A stretch of DNA of 64,000 nt from Rhodopseudomonas palustris JSC-3b (GTDB taxonomy: Bacteria; Pseudomonadota; Alphaproteobacteria; Rhizobiales; Xanthobacteraceae): NCBI GenBank assembly GCA_000504425.1, contig KI632513.1, positions 3,250,138 through 3,314,137 of the forward strand, read 5' to 3'. The first letter of the stretch is position 1. Each line of letters starts with the position of its first letter. Position numbers and translations under genes: made by a program. The notes under the pieces were generated by a model. That model was not told the origin of the DNA, did not search any database, and saw nothing but the letters and a program-made list of their open reading frames with translations. Shown here piece after piece: positions 26,572 through 36,391 of this stretch.

Positions 26572-26961
26572 TCAACCGCTGATCACATCGCCTTCGCAGA
26601 ACAGCCAGCGGCCCTTGCGCATCCGGAACCTGGAGCGCTCGTGGTGGCGCGCCTCCGGGTTGGGCCCGCGCCGAAAGCGCGCGATGAATTCCACCGTGCC
26701 CTCTTTGCCATTGTCGGAGGCGGCCAAAACCTGCAGCCCGGTGAACAGGCTGGAGCTCATCCAGTCGCAATTGGCGGCGTGGGAGAATTCGTCGCGGTAT
26801 TTCGGGTCGGTGGTGTCCCAGACATAGTCGAAATTGCTGGTGGCAAACGCGGTGTAGCGCGAGCGCATCAGCGCTTCCGGTGAGGAAGCGGCCACGCGGC
26901 CCGCGAGCAACGGCTCGCAGCATTGCTCATAGGGTTTTCCGGAGCAGCAGGGGCATTCCAT
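26572..26961 (-). CDS. YchJ family protein (UPF0225)
   Basis: 129 residues starting MECPCCSGKPYEQCCEPLL, an N-terminal SEC-C zinc motif (C-x-C-x8-C-C), followed by the NTF2-like YchJ domain ('PEALMRSRYTAFATSNFDYV', 'GTVEFIARFR', 'ERSRFRMRKGRWLFCEGDV'). ATG 26961 puts the SEC-C motif at the very N-terminus as in the family. The second, C-terminal SEC-C motif of E. coli YchJ is absent. Function unknown; probably metal binding. Confidence 0.9.
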   Translation of the reverse strand: MECPCCSGKPYEQCCEPLLAGRVAASSPEALMRSRYTAFATSNFDYVWDTTDPKYRDEFSHAANCDWMSSSLFTGLQVLAASDNGKEGTVEFIARFRRGPNPEARHHERSRFRMRKGRWLFCEGDVISG

Positions 26962-27014
26962 CGCCTCACACCTCGCCTCGTCTGCAGATGCGGCGCAAAA
27001 CCGCATTGTTTCCC

Positions 27015-27045
27015 TACAGCTTCGGTTCTGCGAACCAAAGCTGTA
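27015..27045. repeat. Hairpin repeat 'CTACAGCTTCGGTTC'
   Basis: TACAGCTTCGGTTC and GAACCAAAGCTGTA are inverted arms around TGC. Such tracts often accompany the 44-bp element at 27061 in Nitrobacteraceae genomes. It could end the ychJ-divergent transcripts or serve as an operator; no gene lies here. Confidence 0.6.
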
Positions 27046-27060
27046 GTCTGTTGTTTTGAC

Positions 27061-27104
27061 GCGTTTTCTTGACGCGAACCGGCATCCACTTCGCTCGAAA
27101 ACGC
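27061..27104. repeat. Intergenic repeat with GCGTTTTC/GAAAACGC ends
   Basis: A 44-bp element beginning GCGTTTTC and ending GAAAACGC, with the centre GACGCGAACCGG-CATCCACTTCGCTC. This combination is a very common non-coding repeat of Bradyrhizobium and Rhodopseudomonas. It lies between ychJ and yjbQ. Confidence 0.7.
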
Positions 27105-27250
27105 TTTAACCTCCGCAGCCGACCACGTCACGCTGATCAATGGTCGAGCGCGACACTCTTTCCGGCGCTTGCCGGATAGAACTGGTTTCCGCTGCGGGCT
27201 ATACCTCGCGCACGCGACCACCCAGCACGCCCCAGCCGCCGAGTCTGCTC

Positions 27251-27679
27251 ATGAAAATCCTGCGCCATCGCCTTGAGCTTGCCACCACCGCGCCGATCCA
27301 GATCATCGACGTCACCGCGCAGGTGCGCGACTGGCTGGCCTCGACCGGCGTCAAGGACGGGCTGTTGACGCTGATCTCGCTGCACACCACCGCGCGCATC
27401 AATGTCAATGAGCGCGAGACCCAGCTCGAACGCGACATCATCACCTTCTTGAAGCGTTTCGTGCCGCGCGACGGCGACTATTTGCACAATCTTGAGCCGA
27501 TCGACGGCCGCGACAACGCCCATTCGCATCTGATCGGGCTGTTGATGAACTCCTCGGAGGCCATTCCGGTCGCGGACGGCAAGCTGGTGCTGGGCGAATG
27601 GCAATCGATCTTCTTCATCGAACTCGATGGACCGCGCCCGAAGCGCGGCATTGAACTGCAGCTTTTGGGAAACGACTGA
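27251..27679 (+). CDS. YjbQ family protein (secondary thiamine-phosphate synthase-like)
   Basis: 142 residues from ATG 27251 ([10 protein letters not shown]). The YjbQ fold blocks are present: '[20 protein letters not shown]', '[20 protein letters not shown]', '[18 protein letters not shown]', '[20 protein letters not shown]'. Members show weak thiamine-phosphate synthase activity in vitro, but the physiological role is unclear. It is separated by only four bases from the RubisCO-like gene, so the two are probably cotranscribed and coupled. Confidence 0.88.
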   Translation: MKILRHRLELATTAPIQIIDVTAQVRDWLASTGVKDGLLTLISLHTTARINVNERETQLERDIITFLKRFVPRDGDYLHNLEPIDGRDNAHSHLIGLLMNSSEAIPVADGKLVLGEWQSIFFIELDGPRPKRGIELQLLGND

Positions 27680-27683
27680 CGTC

Positions 27684-28979
27684 ATGACACCGGACGATAT
27701 CGACGGCTTTTACGCCAAACGCGCCGATCTCAATCTTGAGGACTATATCGAGCTCGATTTCGAGTTCGAATGCGTCGGCGATCCGCGCGAGGCGGCGGCG
27801 CATCTGTGCAGCGAGCAATCCACCGCGCAGTGGCACCGCGTCGGCATCGACGAAGATTTTAGGCCGCGCTTTGCCGCCAAGGTGCTGGAATTGTCGGCCG
27901 AGCCGCGTTCCGGTTTCAGCACCGCGGTGGAATGTGCGGTGCGCGGCCAGGTCCATGCCTGCCGGGCGACCATCGCCCATCCCCATGGCAATTTCGGCCC
28001 GCGCTTTCCCAATCTGTTGTCGGCGGTGTGCGGCGAGGGCGTGTTCTTCGCGCCGGGCATCCCGTTGATCCGGCTGCAGGATATCCGTTTCCCGGACAGT
28101 TTTCTGGCGGCGTTCCCCGGCCCGCAATTTGGCATCGCCGGGCTGCGCGAGCGCCTGCAAGCATTCGATCGCCCGATCTTCTTCGGCGTCATCAAGCCCA
28201 ATATCGGCCTGCCGGCCGCACCGTTTGCCGAGCTCGGCTATCAGAGCTGGCTGGGCGGTCTCGACATCGCCAAGGACGACGAGATGCTCGCCGATATTCC
28301 CTGGTGCCCGCTTGAGGAGCGCGCCGCCGCGCTTGGCGAGGCTCGGCGCCGCGCCGAGCAGGAAACCGGCGTGCCGAAAATCTACCTCGCCAATATCACC
28401 GACGAGGTCGATCGCCTGGTCGAGCTGCATGACATGGCGGTCGCCAAGGGCGCCAACGCGCTGATGATCAACACCATGCCGGTCGGCCTGTCGGGCGTGC
28501 GCATGCTGCGCAAGCACGCGACCGTGCCGCTGATCGCGCATTTCCCGTTCATCGCCTCGTTCAGCCGGCTTGCCGGCTATGGCATCCACTCGCGGGTGAT
28601 TACCCGCTTGCAGCGGATGGCCGGCTACGACGTGGTGATCATGCCCGGCTTCGGCCCGCGCATGATGACCCCGGAGCAGGAGGTGCTCGACTGCGTGCGC
28701 GCTTGCCTGGAGCCGATGGGGCCGATCAAGCCGTGCCTGCCGGTGCCGGGCGGCAGCGACAACGCGCTGACGCTGGAAGGAGTGTATCGCAAGGTCGGCA
28801 GCGCCGATTTCGGCTTCGTGCCGGGCCGCGGCGTGTTCAGCCATCCGATGGGACCGGCTGGCGGCGCGGCCAGCATCCGTCAGGCCTGGGACGCGATTGC
28901 CAAGGGCATTCCGGTCGCCGACTACGCCAACGACCATCCGGAGCTGCGCGCGGCGTTCGAGGCGTTTGGCAAGCGCTGA
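27684..28979 (+). CDS. RubisCO-like protein (form IV, photosynthetic-clade type)
   Basis: 431 residues, closely resembling Chlorobium tepidum RLP. Seen: '[11 protein letters not shown]'-like [13 protein letters not shown], '[11 protein letters not shown]', '[16 protein letters not shown]', '[15 protein letters not shown]' and '[19 protein letters not shown]'. The metal-ligand set K-D-D-E of true RubisCO is kept, and one of its two KPK lysines is kept (KPN here), but the loop-6 lysine is absent, so CO2 fixation is not expected; an enolase-like reaction in sulfur metabolism or redox stress is likely. ATG 27684, directly after yjbQ. Confidence 0.93.
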   Translation: MTPDDIDGFYAKRADLNLEDYIELDFEFECVGDPREAAAHLCSEQSTAQWHRVGIDEDFRPRFAAKVLELSAEPRSGFSTAVECAVRGQVHACRATIAHPHGNFGPRFPNLLSAVCGEGVFFAPGIPLIRLQDIRFPDSFLAAFPGPQFGIAGLRERLQAFDRPIFFGVIKPNIGLPAAPFAELGYQSWLGGLDIAKDDEMLADIPWCPLEERAAALGEARRRAEQETGVPKIYLANITDEVDRLVELHDMAVAKGANALMINTMPVGLSGVRMLRKHATVPLIAHFPFIASFSRLAGYGIHSRVITRLQRMAGYDVVIMPGFGPRMMTPEQEVLDCVRACLEPMGPIKPCLPVPGGSDNALTLEGVYRKVGSADFGFVPGRGVFSHPMGPAGGAASIRQAWDAIAKGIPVADYANDHPELRAAFEAFGKR

Positions 28980-29039
28980 TCGGCAAAAGTGTCGGTGATG
29001 TATCCGAACAGGTGTCGACGATGTCTCCGGGCTGAACAC

Positions 29040-29118
29040 TCGTCCCGGCCATCCACGTCTTTGATCTTGCAGCGTTTTCAAGGCGTGGATACCCGCGCCG
29101 AGCGCGGGCATGACGGGT
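29040..29118. repeat. Dispersed palindromic repeat, family A (5'-truncated copy)
   Basis: CGTCCCGGCCATCCACGTCT, TTGCAGCGTTTTCAAGGCGT and GCGCCGAGCGCGGGCATGAC match the 2853 copy from its inner part to its right end; the left hairpin arm is missing. It lies between the convergent RubisCO-like gene and trxA. Confidence 0.85.
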
Positions 29119-29148
29119 CATCGGCAGGGATGGCGGCCTCTGCCAACG

Positions 29149-29177
29149 CAAACGGCCGGCGCGGGGCCGGCCGTTCA
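29149..29177 (-). terminator. Probable terminator after trxA
   Basis: A perfect 10-bp stem AACGGCCGGC/GCCGGCCGTT (29151-29160 and 29166-29175) with a five-base loop lies 23 bp after the trxA stop. On the minus strand it is followed by TTGCGTT rather than a clean T-run. Confidence 0.6.
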
Positions 29178-29197
29178 AATTCAGATGGCAGTGCCGC

Positions 29198-29518
29198 TCA
29201 GATCGCGGAGCTGATCCACTGCTGCAGCTTGGCCTTCGGCGCAGCGCCGACCTGGCGCGAGGCCATTTCGCCGCCCTTGAAGATCATCAGCGTCGGGATC
29301 GACATCACGCCATACTTCGAGGCGGTCTTCGGGCTCTCATCGACGTTGAGCTTGACGATCTTGACCTGGTCGCCGAGCGCGCTGGCGATTTCGTCGAGCG
29401 CCGGGGCGATCATCCGGCACGGGCCGCACCACTCGGCCCAGAAATCCACCACGACCGGCCCCGCCGCTTGCAGCACTTCGGAGTCGAAATCGTTGTCTGA
29501 AACCTTGCCAACGGCCAT
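29198..29518 (-). CDS. trxA: Thioredoxin 1
   Basis: A 106-residue cytosolic dithiol reductant. Active site '[14 protein letters not shown]' (Cys33 and Cys36), cis-Pro in '[15 protein letters not shown]'. ATG 29518 gives [12 protein letters not shown], the standard N-terminus. Last gene of the minus-strand run that begins with divL; it follows addA, a conserved arrangement in alphaproteobacteria. Confidence 0.97.
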   Translation of the reverse strand: MAVGKVSDNDFDSEVLQAAGPVVVDFWAEWCGPCRMIAPALDEIASALGDQVKIVKLNVDESPKTASKYGVMSIPTLMIFKGGEMASRQVGAAPKAKLQQWISSAI

Positions 29519-29611
29519 GGGAAACCTCGTATCGGTGATTGAACGGCGCTGCGGGAATCGCGCAGAAGGGACGCTGAACCTATGAACGGCGGGGGGCCGG
29601 GTCAAGGACGC

Positions 29612-32600
29612 TCACCGGGACATGATCGCGGAGGCCTCCTGCTCCAGCGCCGCTTCGGAAATCTCCATCATTTCAGGTGTTTCGGTCCAAAGCAGCGCGG
29701 CGCGCACCGCGCGCTGCGGATACAGCTTGGCGAGCACGGCGCGGTACAGCGCCAGCTGGCGCCGGTAGCCGGCCGGCACTTCGGCGGGGCTTGGCGGCGG
29801 CGTCTGATTGGTCTTGAAATCGACGATCAGCACGGTGTCATCGGCGACCACAAGCCGGTCAACCTGGCCGGACACCAACAGCGCCGGCCCGCCGCCCGAA
29901 TGCGGCAACCGGCCGACAATCGGCACCTCGGCGCGGCTGCCGGGGCCGAACACCGCGCTAAAACGCGCATCGTCCAGCAACGCCAGCACCCGCGCGGTCA
30001 GCGCCTCGCGCTCGGCCGGTGGCCATAGCTGCGCATCGACGTGGCGGGCGAGATACGCGCTCGCGGCCTCTTGGCGGCGCGGCGCGGCAATTTCGGGCAG
30101 CGATTGCAAGAGCCGATGCACCAGCACGCCGCGCTGCCGGGCGCGCAGCCGTGCCGGATCGGCATCGCCGCCATGCTGCGCGGCGCGAATCGCGTCGAGC
30201 TCGGCGACCGAGGGCTGCAGCATGCGTAGTTTCGGCACGAACGGCGGCACAGTGCTGCGCAGCCAGGCCGGCAACTCGGCCGGCTGCTCTGGCGGCTCGG
30301 CGGTGGTTTCAGGGGTGCCAGCGGCCTCGGCGATCTCGCCAAACCGCTTCACCACGCCATCGTCGGTGGTCAGCTCCTGCATCGGCAGACCGGAGCGCTC
30401 CAGCCCCTTGCAGATCAGATCGTACCAGGAGGCTTCGCGCACCTCCTTGCGGTTGCCCGGCATGCAGCCGCCGACGATCAGCCGGTCGGCGGCGCGGGTC
30501 ATCGCCACATAGAGCAGCCGTCGATACTCATCCTCGGTGTCGCGCAGCATCGCTTCGCGCGCCGCCGCCACCGCGGGCGGATCGTCGCTCTTGCGGCCGG
30601 CCCAGACCACCACGCCAGCGGCGCCCGGCGCGGCATTGCCGCGCGCCAGCTCGATCAGATTGAGCCGAGCGTTGTCGGCGGGCGCCGAGGTGGTGTCGAT
30701 CATGAACACCACCGGCGCTTCCAGGCCCTTGGCGCCATGCACCGTCATCACCCGCACCTCGTCGCGGGCGATTTCCATGTCGCGCTTGATCTCGGTATCG
30801 GCCGAGCGCAGCCAGCCGACAAAGCCCTGCAGCGTCGCTGGCGCCTTGCGCTCATAGCTCAGCGCCAGCTCCAGAAATTCGTCGAGCGCATCGGTCGCTT
30901 CCGGGCCGAGCCGGCGCAGCATGTCGGCGCGGCCGCCATCGCCGCCGAGCAGCCAGGTGTAGAACGAAAACGGCGCCTCGCTGCGCGCACGCGCCGCGCA
31001 GGCTTCTAGCCGCTGCCGGGCGCGCTGCCATTTCGGATTGTCATCGGCGCGGGCATCGAGCGCCTGGCGCAGCGAGCCCTGCCGATCCCAGGCCAGCTCA
31101 AACAGGTCGTCGTCATCCAGGCCGAATAGCGGGCTTTTCAGCACGGTCGCCAGCGCCAGATCGTCCTGCGGCAGCAGCAGCGCATCGGCGAGGTTGAGGA
31201 GATCGATGACCGCGATATGTTCGGTGAGTTTCAGCCGGTCGGCGCCGGCCACCGGGATGTTGCCGCGCTTGAGCGCCTGGATCACCGCGTCGAACGCGCG
31301 GCCGCGCCGCCGCACCAGAATCAGCACGTCGCCATAGCGCAGCCGCCGGCGGTTGCCGACCGGGCCGGTTAGCGTGCCGTCGCGGATCAGCCGTGCGATC
31401 TCGGCTTCGACCCGCCGCGCCAGCTTGACCTCGGGGCTGGTTTCGGCGACCGCATCGAACGGCGCCTGCCAGCCTTCCATATCCTCGCGCTTGTCGGGCT
31501 GCTGCAGCTCCCACAATTCCACCAGACTCGGCCCGGCATCGCCGAGCGCCTGATGCACCGGATAGCCGTCATCGGCGTGGATCGAGCGAAAGATCTCCTG
31601 ATCGCGAAACACGTAGTCGACCGATTGCAGGATCGCGGCGCCGGAGCGGAACGAGTAGTTGAAGTTGACCTTCTCAAAGCTCAGCTCGGCTTTGCGGAAC
31701 CGGCTCTGCAACGCGCCGCGCCGCTCGGCGAATTCGCGCGGCACCGCACCCTGAAACGAGAAGATCGACTGCTTTTCATCGCCGACCGCGAAGATGGTGC
31801 GCTTCAAGCCGTCGCGCGCACCGGCGCCGGCGGTGAATTCGGCAATCAGCCGCTCGATGATGTCCCATTGCCGCGGGCTGGTATCCTGCGCTTCATCGAT
31901 CAGGACATGATCGACGCCGCGGTCGAGCTTGTAATGCACCCAGCCCGAGGAAATGCGATCCAGCATCTCCAGCGTCTTGTCGATCAGATCGTCATAATCG
32001 AGCAGGCCGCGCTGCTGCTTGTCGCGGCGGATCGCGCTCGCGACCGCGCTGGCGATCACCAGCAGCGCCTCGGTGCGGTCGCGTGCCGCCACCGCGCGGC
32101 GCTGCGCAAGTAATTGCGCCACGCGCTCGGCTTCGTCGGCGAGCGTGGCGCAGAATTCAGGATAGCTTTCTGCGATCTTCTTGGTGGCGAGCGATTTGCG
32201 CCGCTCCATCTCGCCGGTGAAGAACACCGCAAGATAAGCCTCGATCTGCGCCTCGCCGGTGAGCGCGAGCGCATTGCGCAGTCGCTGCGCCTGCTTGCCG
32301 TCATTGGCGCTGCCGCTGGCAAAGATCGTTGCTGCGTTGGCCCATTCGGAGCGCGGCAGATGCGGGCCGTCGAGAAAGGCGCGGTCGATGCTGGCGGCAT
32401 CGAGCTGCGGCGCGACGCCGAGCGCGGCCGATAGTTCGGCCATCGCGGCGTCGGCGGAACCTGCGCGATCGATCCAGGCCAGAAACGTATCGCGGCTCAT
32501 GCAGGCATCGCGCACCACGTCGCGGAACGTGGTGTCGGCCGCCGAGGTCATCGCCACCGCCAGCGCGCGCCCGGCCTTGCTGTCCGGCTCGGCGGCGGCT

Positions 32601-33106
32601 TTCAGCAGCACCGCGAGGCTGGCGCGCTCCATCATCTCGGCCTGGTCGCGGTCGTCGAGCACGGCGAAATGCGCCGGCACATTGGCCTCGAACGGAAACT
32701 GCTGCAGCAGCCTCGTGCACAGCGCGTGGATGGTCTGCACTTTCAGCCCGCCCGGCGTTTCGAGCGCGCCGGCGAATAGTTCACGGGCGCGCCGGCGCAG
32801 CGCGGCGTCGGGCTGGGCGATGCCGGTGCTGCGGATCGCGGCATCGAGCGCGTCGTCGGCAAGCGTGATCCAATGGCCGAGCGTGGCGAACACCCGCTGC
32901 GCCATATTGGCCGCGGCCGCCTTGGTGAAGGTGATGCACAGGATCTTCTCCGGCGGCACCCCGGCAAGCAGCAGGCGAATCACGCGCTGCACCAGCACAT
33001 GGGTCTTGCCGGCGCCGGCATTGGCGGACACGAACACCGAGGCGCCGGGATCGGACGCCTGGATCTGCCGGGCGATCGCCTCCTGCGGAATGACGCGCGC
33101 GCTCAT
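29612..33106 (-). CDS. addA: Double-strand break repair helicase AddA
   Basis: 1164-residue helicase-nuclease subunit that, with AddB, resects DNA ends for RecA-mediated recombination. UvrD-like motor: Walker A 'SANAGAGKTHVLVQR' near residue 30, motif II 'VLIDEAQDTSPRQW', 'FAVGDEKQSIFSFQGA', 'VMTVHGAKGLEAPVVF', 'RRLLYVAMTRAADRL'. The C-terminal PD-(D/E)XK nuclease domain reads 'VSGQVDRLVVADDTVLIVDF' followed by KTN. ATG 33106 overlaps the addB stop (ATGA). Confidence 0.95.
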   Translation of the reverse strand: MSARVIPQEAIARQIQASDPGASVFVSANAGAGKTHVLVQRVIRLLLAGVPPEKILCITFTKAAAANMAQRVFATLGHWITLADDALDAAIRSTGIAQPDAALRRRARELFAGALETPGGLKVQTIHALCTRLLQQFPFEANVPAHFAVLDDRDQAEMMERASLAVLLKAAAEPDSKAGRALAVAMTSAADTTFRDVVRDACMSRDTFLAWIDRAGSADAAMAELSAALGVAPQLDAASIDRAFLDGPHLPRSEWANAATIFASGSANDGKQAQRLRNALALTGEAQIEAYLAVFFTGEMERRKSLATKKIAESYPEFCATLADEAERVAQLLAQRRAVAARDRTEALLVIASAVASAIRRDKQQRGLLDYDDLIDKTLEMLDRISSGWVHYKLDRGVDHVLIDEAQDTSPRQWDIIERLIAEFTAGAGARDGLKRTIFAVGDEKQSIFSFQGAVPREFAERRGALQSRFRKAELSFEKVNFNYSFRSGAAILQSVDYVFRDQEIFRSIHADDGYPVHQALGDAGPSLVELWELQQPDKREDMEGWQAPFDAVAETSPEVKLARRVEAEIARLIRDGTLTGPVGNRRRLRYGDVLILVRRRGRAFDAVIQALKRGNIPVAGADRLKLTEHIAVIDLLNLADALLLPQDDLALATVLKSPLFGLDDDDLFELAWDRQGSLRQALDARADDNPKWQRARQRLEACAARARSEAPFSFYTWLLGGDGGRADMLRRLGPEATDALDEFLELALSYERKAPATLQGFVGWLRSADTEIKRDMEIARDEVRVMTVHGAKGLEAPVVFMIDTTSAPADNARLNLIELARGNAAPGAAGVVVWAGRKSDDPPAVAAAREAMLRDTEDEYRRLLYVAMTRAADRLIVGGCMPGNRKEVREASWYDLICKGLERSGLPMQELTTDDGVVKRFGEIAEAAGTPETTAEPPEQPAELPAWLRSTVPPFVPKLRMLQPSVAELDAIRAAQHGGDADPARLRARQRGVLVHRLLQSLPEIAAPRRQEAASAYLARHVDAQLWPPAEREALTARVLALLDDARFSAVFGPGSRAEVPIVGRLPHSGGGPALLVSGQVDRLVVADDTVLIVDFKTNQTPPPSPAEVPAGYRRQLALYRAVLAKLYPQRAVRAALLWTETPEMMEISEAALEQEASAIMSR

Positions 33107-36100
33107 CGCTCGTCTCCGCTGGTGGCCGCCCATTCCTTGATGCGGGCGAGGTCGTCATAGCTGCCGTAGCGGCTGGTCCACATCGGCAGATCGAGCGAGG
33201 TGTACGGCACGGTGTCGCTATCAAATTTGCGCACCAGCCATTCCAGCTTGGCGCGCGCCTGATCGGCGGCGTCATCGGGCGTTTGCGCCGGCTCGCCGCG
33301 GCCGCGTTTCAGCTCGATCGGCTTGTTCTCGCCGGGCGGGCTGTTGCCACTCAAGCGGACATAGGTGAATTCGCTGACCGTGGCCGCGGCCGGGATGCCA
33401 TCAAAGCCGCCATCGCGCAGGATCGCGGCTTCCAGCGTCAGCTGCGGCGACAGGCCCATCATCACCTGCTTGGCGGACGGCGGCTGCCCGGTCTTGTAGT
33501 CGAGCAGCGCGTAGCTGCCGTCGGTGCGCCATTCGATCCGGTCGGCGCGCGCGGTCAGCACGAACTGCCGGCCATCGCTGAGCGGAATCTTGAGGCGGCC
33601 GGATTGCTCGGCCAGCACGGCTTTGATGTCGCCGCGGCGCTCGTTCTCCCAGCTCAGGAACCAGTCGGCGATGCGCAGGAAACGCGGCCACCACAGCGCG
33701 CGCGCTTCCGGCTGCTGCATCAGCGGCGCAAAATGCTTGGCGCCGATCTCGCGCAGCACGCGCGCGCCATCGTCCGGCAGCGCGCTCGCGAACCGCTCGG
33801 TGAACTCACCGATCGCGGCATGGATCGCCGAGCCGCGATCGGCGGCCGACAGCGGCATATCGACTGGATCGAGCGGCGCCAGCTTGAGGATGTATTTCGC
33901 GTAGATGGTGTAGGGATCGCGCAGCCAGTCTTCGATCGCAGTCACCGACAGCTGCAGCGGTCTGGCGCTACGCGGCGGGCGCGGCATCGGCTGGCCGATC
34001 GGCTCGACCTTGGCGGGCCGGTCGAGCGCGGCGGCATAGCTGAGATAGCTGGCGCCGCGGCCAAGCGCCGCCGACCAGCGCTGATCACCGGCGACCGCTT
34101 TGAGCCGATGCAGGAAGCGCGAGGTCACTGCCGGGGCGCCGCCGACCTTGGCGGCGTGGGTCAGGATCACGTCGTCATGGCCGAGCAGCTGCGCAAAGTC
34201 GTGCGCCGAGAGGCCGATGCGCCGCTCCGGCAGATCGAGGCCGAGCTGATGCCGCATCGGCCGGCTCAGCCAGGGATCGACGCGCGGCGCCGGCGGCCAG
34301 ATGCCTTCCACCAGTCCGCCGAGGATCACACGGTCGCAATCGGTGAGCCGCGCTTCCAGCGGGCCGAAGATGCGCAGCGGCGCATCCACCGCTTCCGGCC
34401 GCCGCACCATGCGATCGGCATAGAGCGTGGTGAACGCCTCGGGATAGTCGCGAAGCCGCGCCAGCACATGGCTATGCGCCGGCATGTCGTCGAAGGCTCG
34501 CGCCAGCGCCGCGCCGGCCAGCCCGTCAAACGCCGCCGCGATGCCCTCGGCATCGGTTGTCAGCGCGGTCAGTACCGCGCGGTGGCGCTTGGCGAGTTCG
34601 GCAAGATCATGGCTCTGATCGCCATCCAGCGTTTCCAGCGGTGCCAGCGCGGCGCCAAGCTGCGTCACCAGGCGTTGCGCGGCCTCGATGGCGTTGTCAT
34701 CAAGCTGGGCGCGTAGTTCGGAGCGATGCAGCATCGACACGTCGCCGCGCCGCAATTTGTCGCGTTCGCCGCATAGCCGCGCCAGCGCCTGCGCCAGCCC
34801 GGCGCTGCCGGGCGGCGGCCGCGTGCCGCGCAGCACCGCGATTTCCAGGGCTTCGATCGCGCTGGTCCAGGCGCCTTGTGCGGCGCCGAGCCGCAGCAAT
34901 GGGTGTTTCAGCAGCGCCAGCAGCGTCGCCGGTTCAAGCCCGGCGCTGGCGGCTTCCGCGGCGAGCCGTGCCAGCACGCCGACCGAGGTATCAACCAGCG
35001 CATCACCGCCGGAATCGTCAAACGGCAATCGCCAGCGGCCAAGCGCGGCGACCACGCGCCGGGCCAGCGCACGGTCCGGCGTCACCAGCGCGGCGCTGCG
35101 ACCCTGCGCATAGCTCTCGCGCATCGCCACCGCGATCGCCAGCGCTTCGAGTTCAGCATTGTCGGCGGCGATCACCGTCAGCGTCTGCATGGCGGCGGCG
35201 ATCCGCTCGGCGATCTCGGCTTGTTGCAGCCGGTGATGCCAATGCGCGGTGGCGCTCGATGGCCGCAGCGCCTCCGATAGCAGCGTTTCCCGGGCATGGG
35301 ACACCGCCGCGCCGAGCGGCCGCACATCCGCGCGCGTGATGCCGAAGCTCTTCAGCAGTTGAAACAGCGCAAATTGCGGATGGTTGGAGGACGGCGGCGC
35401 TTGATTGGGATCATCGGCGCGCGTGCTGGCGCTGCCGATCTGGCGCCAGGCGTCGTCATCGAGTTCGGTATCGAGCCCCGGCAGCACCACCGCGCCCTGC
35501 GGCAATGCGGCGATCGCGGCCAGAAAGCGCGCGGTGGTCGGCATCGAGCCGGTTGAACCCGCGGCGATCACCGGGCCGGAGGGCTGGGCGCGCAGCCGTT
35601 CCATTTCCGCAGTCAGCAGCCGATTGTGGCGCACCACCGGCTCGATGCAGCCGATTTCCGCGAGATAACGCGGCCACCAGTCGCGCGCGATTTTCAGAAA
35701 ATCGAGGGTGAGCTGCCAGTAGCGATCGAGCGCATCGGGAACGAGGCCATCAAGCCGTTTCCAATCGACATCGCGGGTCGCCATGTCGTCCATCAGCCGC
35801 GCCAGCTCGGTGGCGAGCGCGATCGCCGAGGCCGGGCTGCTGACCACCAAGGGCGCCGCCAGCGGATCGGTGGGGTCGAGCTGCTTGGCCCAGGCCCCGA
35901 CCAGCATCGCCAGCGCCAGCCGGCGATCGAGCTCGCTCAGCGCCCGTGGCAGTTCCAGCGTTGCCGCGCCGCCGATCGCCGCGGTCTGTTCGGCAAAGGC
36001 CAGCTCGTCTTCGTCGATATCGCCGAGCGCCACGATGCGCGGCAGGATCGCGGCGTCGCCGCCCAGCACCTCAAGGAAGGTCTCGCGCGCCAGCCGCATC

Positions 36101-36249
36101 GCGCGCCGGGTCGGCAGATAGAGCGTGGCCTGCGCCAGCAGCTCCGGCTCGCGGCGCGGCGCAAAGCCCGCGATCAGCTCGCCGTCCACCAGCGCGGTGA
36201 TCAGGGTGCGCAGAAACGGCGCGGACGGCGGAATGTTGAAGACACGCAT
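33103..36249 (-). CDS. addB: Double-strand break repair protein AddB
   Basis: 1048-residue partner of AddA. Alphaproteobacterial AddB type: 'YLPTRRAMRLARETFLE' near residue 50, 'ILGGLVEGIWPPAPRVDPWL', 'HDFAQLLGHDDVILTHAAK', and the C-terminal nuclease 'LTARADRIEWRTDGSYALLD' followed by YKTG. A canonical Walker A and the four-cysteine iron-sulfur cluster of Bacillus AddB are both absent; only three scattered Cys are seen. ATGA overlap with addA. Confidence 0.93.
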   Translation of the reverse strand: MRVFNIPPSAPFLRTLITALVDGELIAGFAPRREPELLAQATLYLPTRRAMRLARETFLEVLGGDAAILPRIVALGDIDEDELAFAEQTAAIGGAATLELPRALSELDRRLALAMLVGAWAKQLDPTDPLAAPLVVSSPASAIALATELARLMDDMATRDVDWKRLDGLVPDALDRYWQLTLDFLKIARDWWPRYLAEIGCIEPVVRHNRLLTAEMERLRAQPSGPVIAAGSTGSMPTTARFLAAIAALPQGAVVLPGLDTELDDDAWRQIGSASTRADDPNQAPPSSNHPQFALFQLLKSFGITRADVRPLGAAVSHARETLLSEALRPSSATAHWHHRLQQAEIAERIAAAMQTLTVIAADNAELEALAIAVAMRESYAQGRSAALVTPDRALARRVVAALGRWRLPFDDSGGDALVDTSVGVLARLAAEAASAGLEPATLLALLKHPLLRLGAAQGAWTSAIEALEIAVLRGTRPPPGSAGLAQALARLCGERDKLRRGDVSMLHRSELRAQLDDNAIEAAQRLVTQLGAALAPLETLDGDQSHDLAELAKRHRAVLTALTTDAEGIAAAFDGLAGAALARAFDDMPAHSHVLARLRDYPEAFTTLYADRMVRRPEAVDAPLRIFGPLEARLTDCDRVILGGLVEGIWPPAPRVDPWLSRPMRHQLGLDLPERRIGLSAHDFAQLLGHDDVILTHAAKVGGAPAVTSRFLHRLKAVAGDQRWSAALGRGASYLSYAAALDRPAKVEPIGQPMPRPPRSARPLQLSVTAIEDWLRDPYTIYAKYILKLAPLDPVDMPLSAADRGSAIHAAIGEFTERFASALPDDGARVLREIGAKHFAPLMQQPEARALWWPRFLRIADWFLSWENERRGDIKAVLAEQSGRLKIPLSDGRQFVLTARADRIEWRTDGSYALLDYKTGQPPSAKQVMMGLSPQLTLEAAILRDGGFDGIPAAATVSEFTYVRLSGNSPPGENKPIELKRGRGEPAQTPDDAADQARAKLEWLVRKFDSDTVPYTSLDLPMWTSRYGSYDDLARIKEWAATSGDER

Positions 36250-36391
36250 GACGATCTCGATTCGCGGCAGCGTGCATCATGGCATGCGGCAGCGGCCCGA
36301 GGGAGTGTGGCCGCTGCCGCAGGTGCCCGTGCGGCTGAGCTGATCAGCAGTGCGCCGGAAACGTCGTGGCGCGGCGCGCAACACGCGCCGG

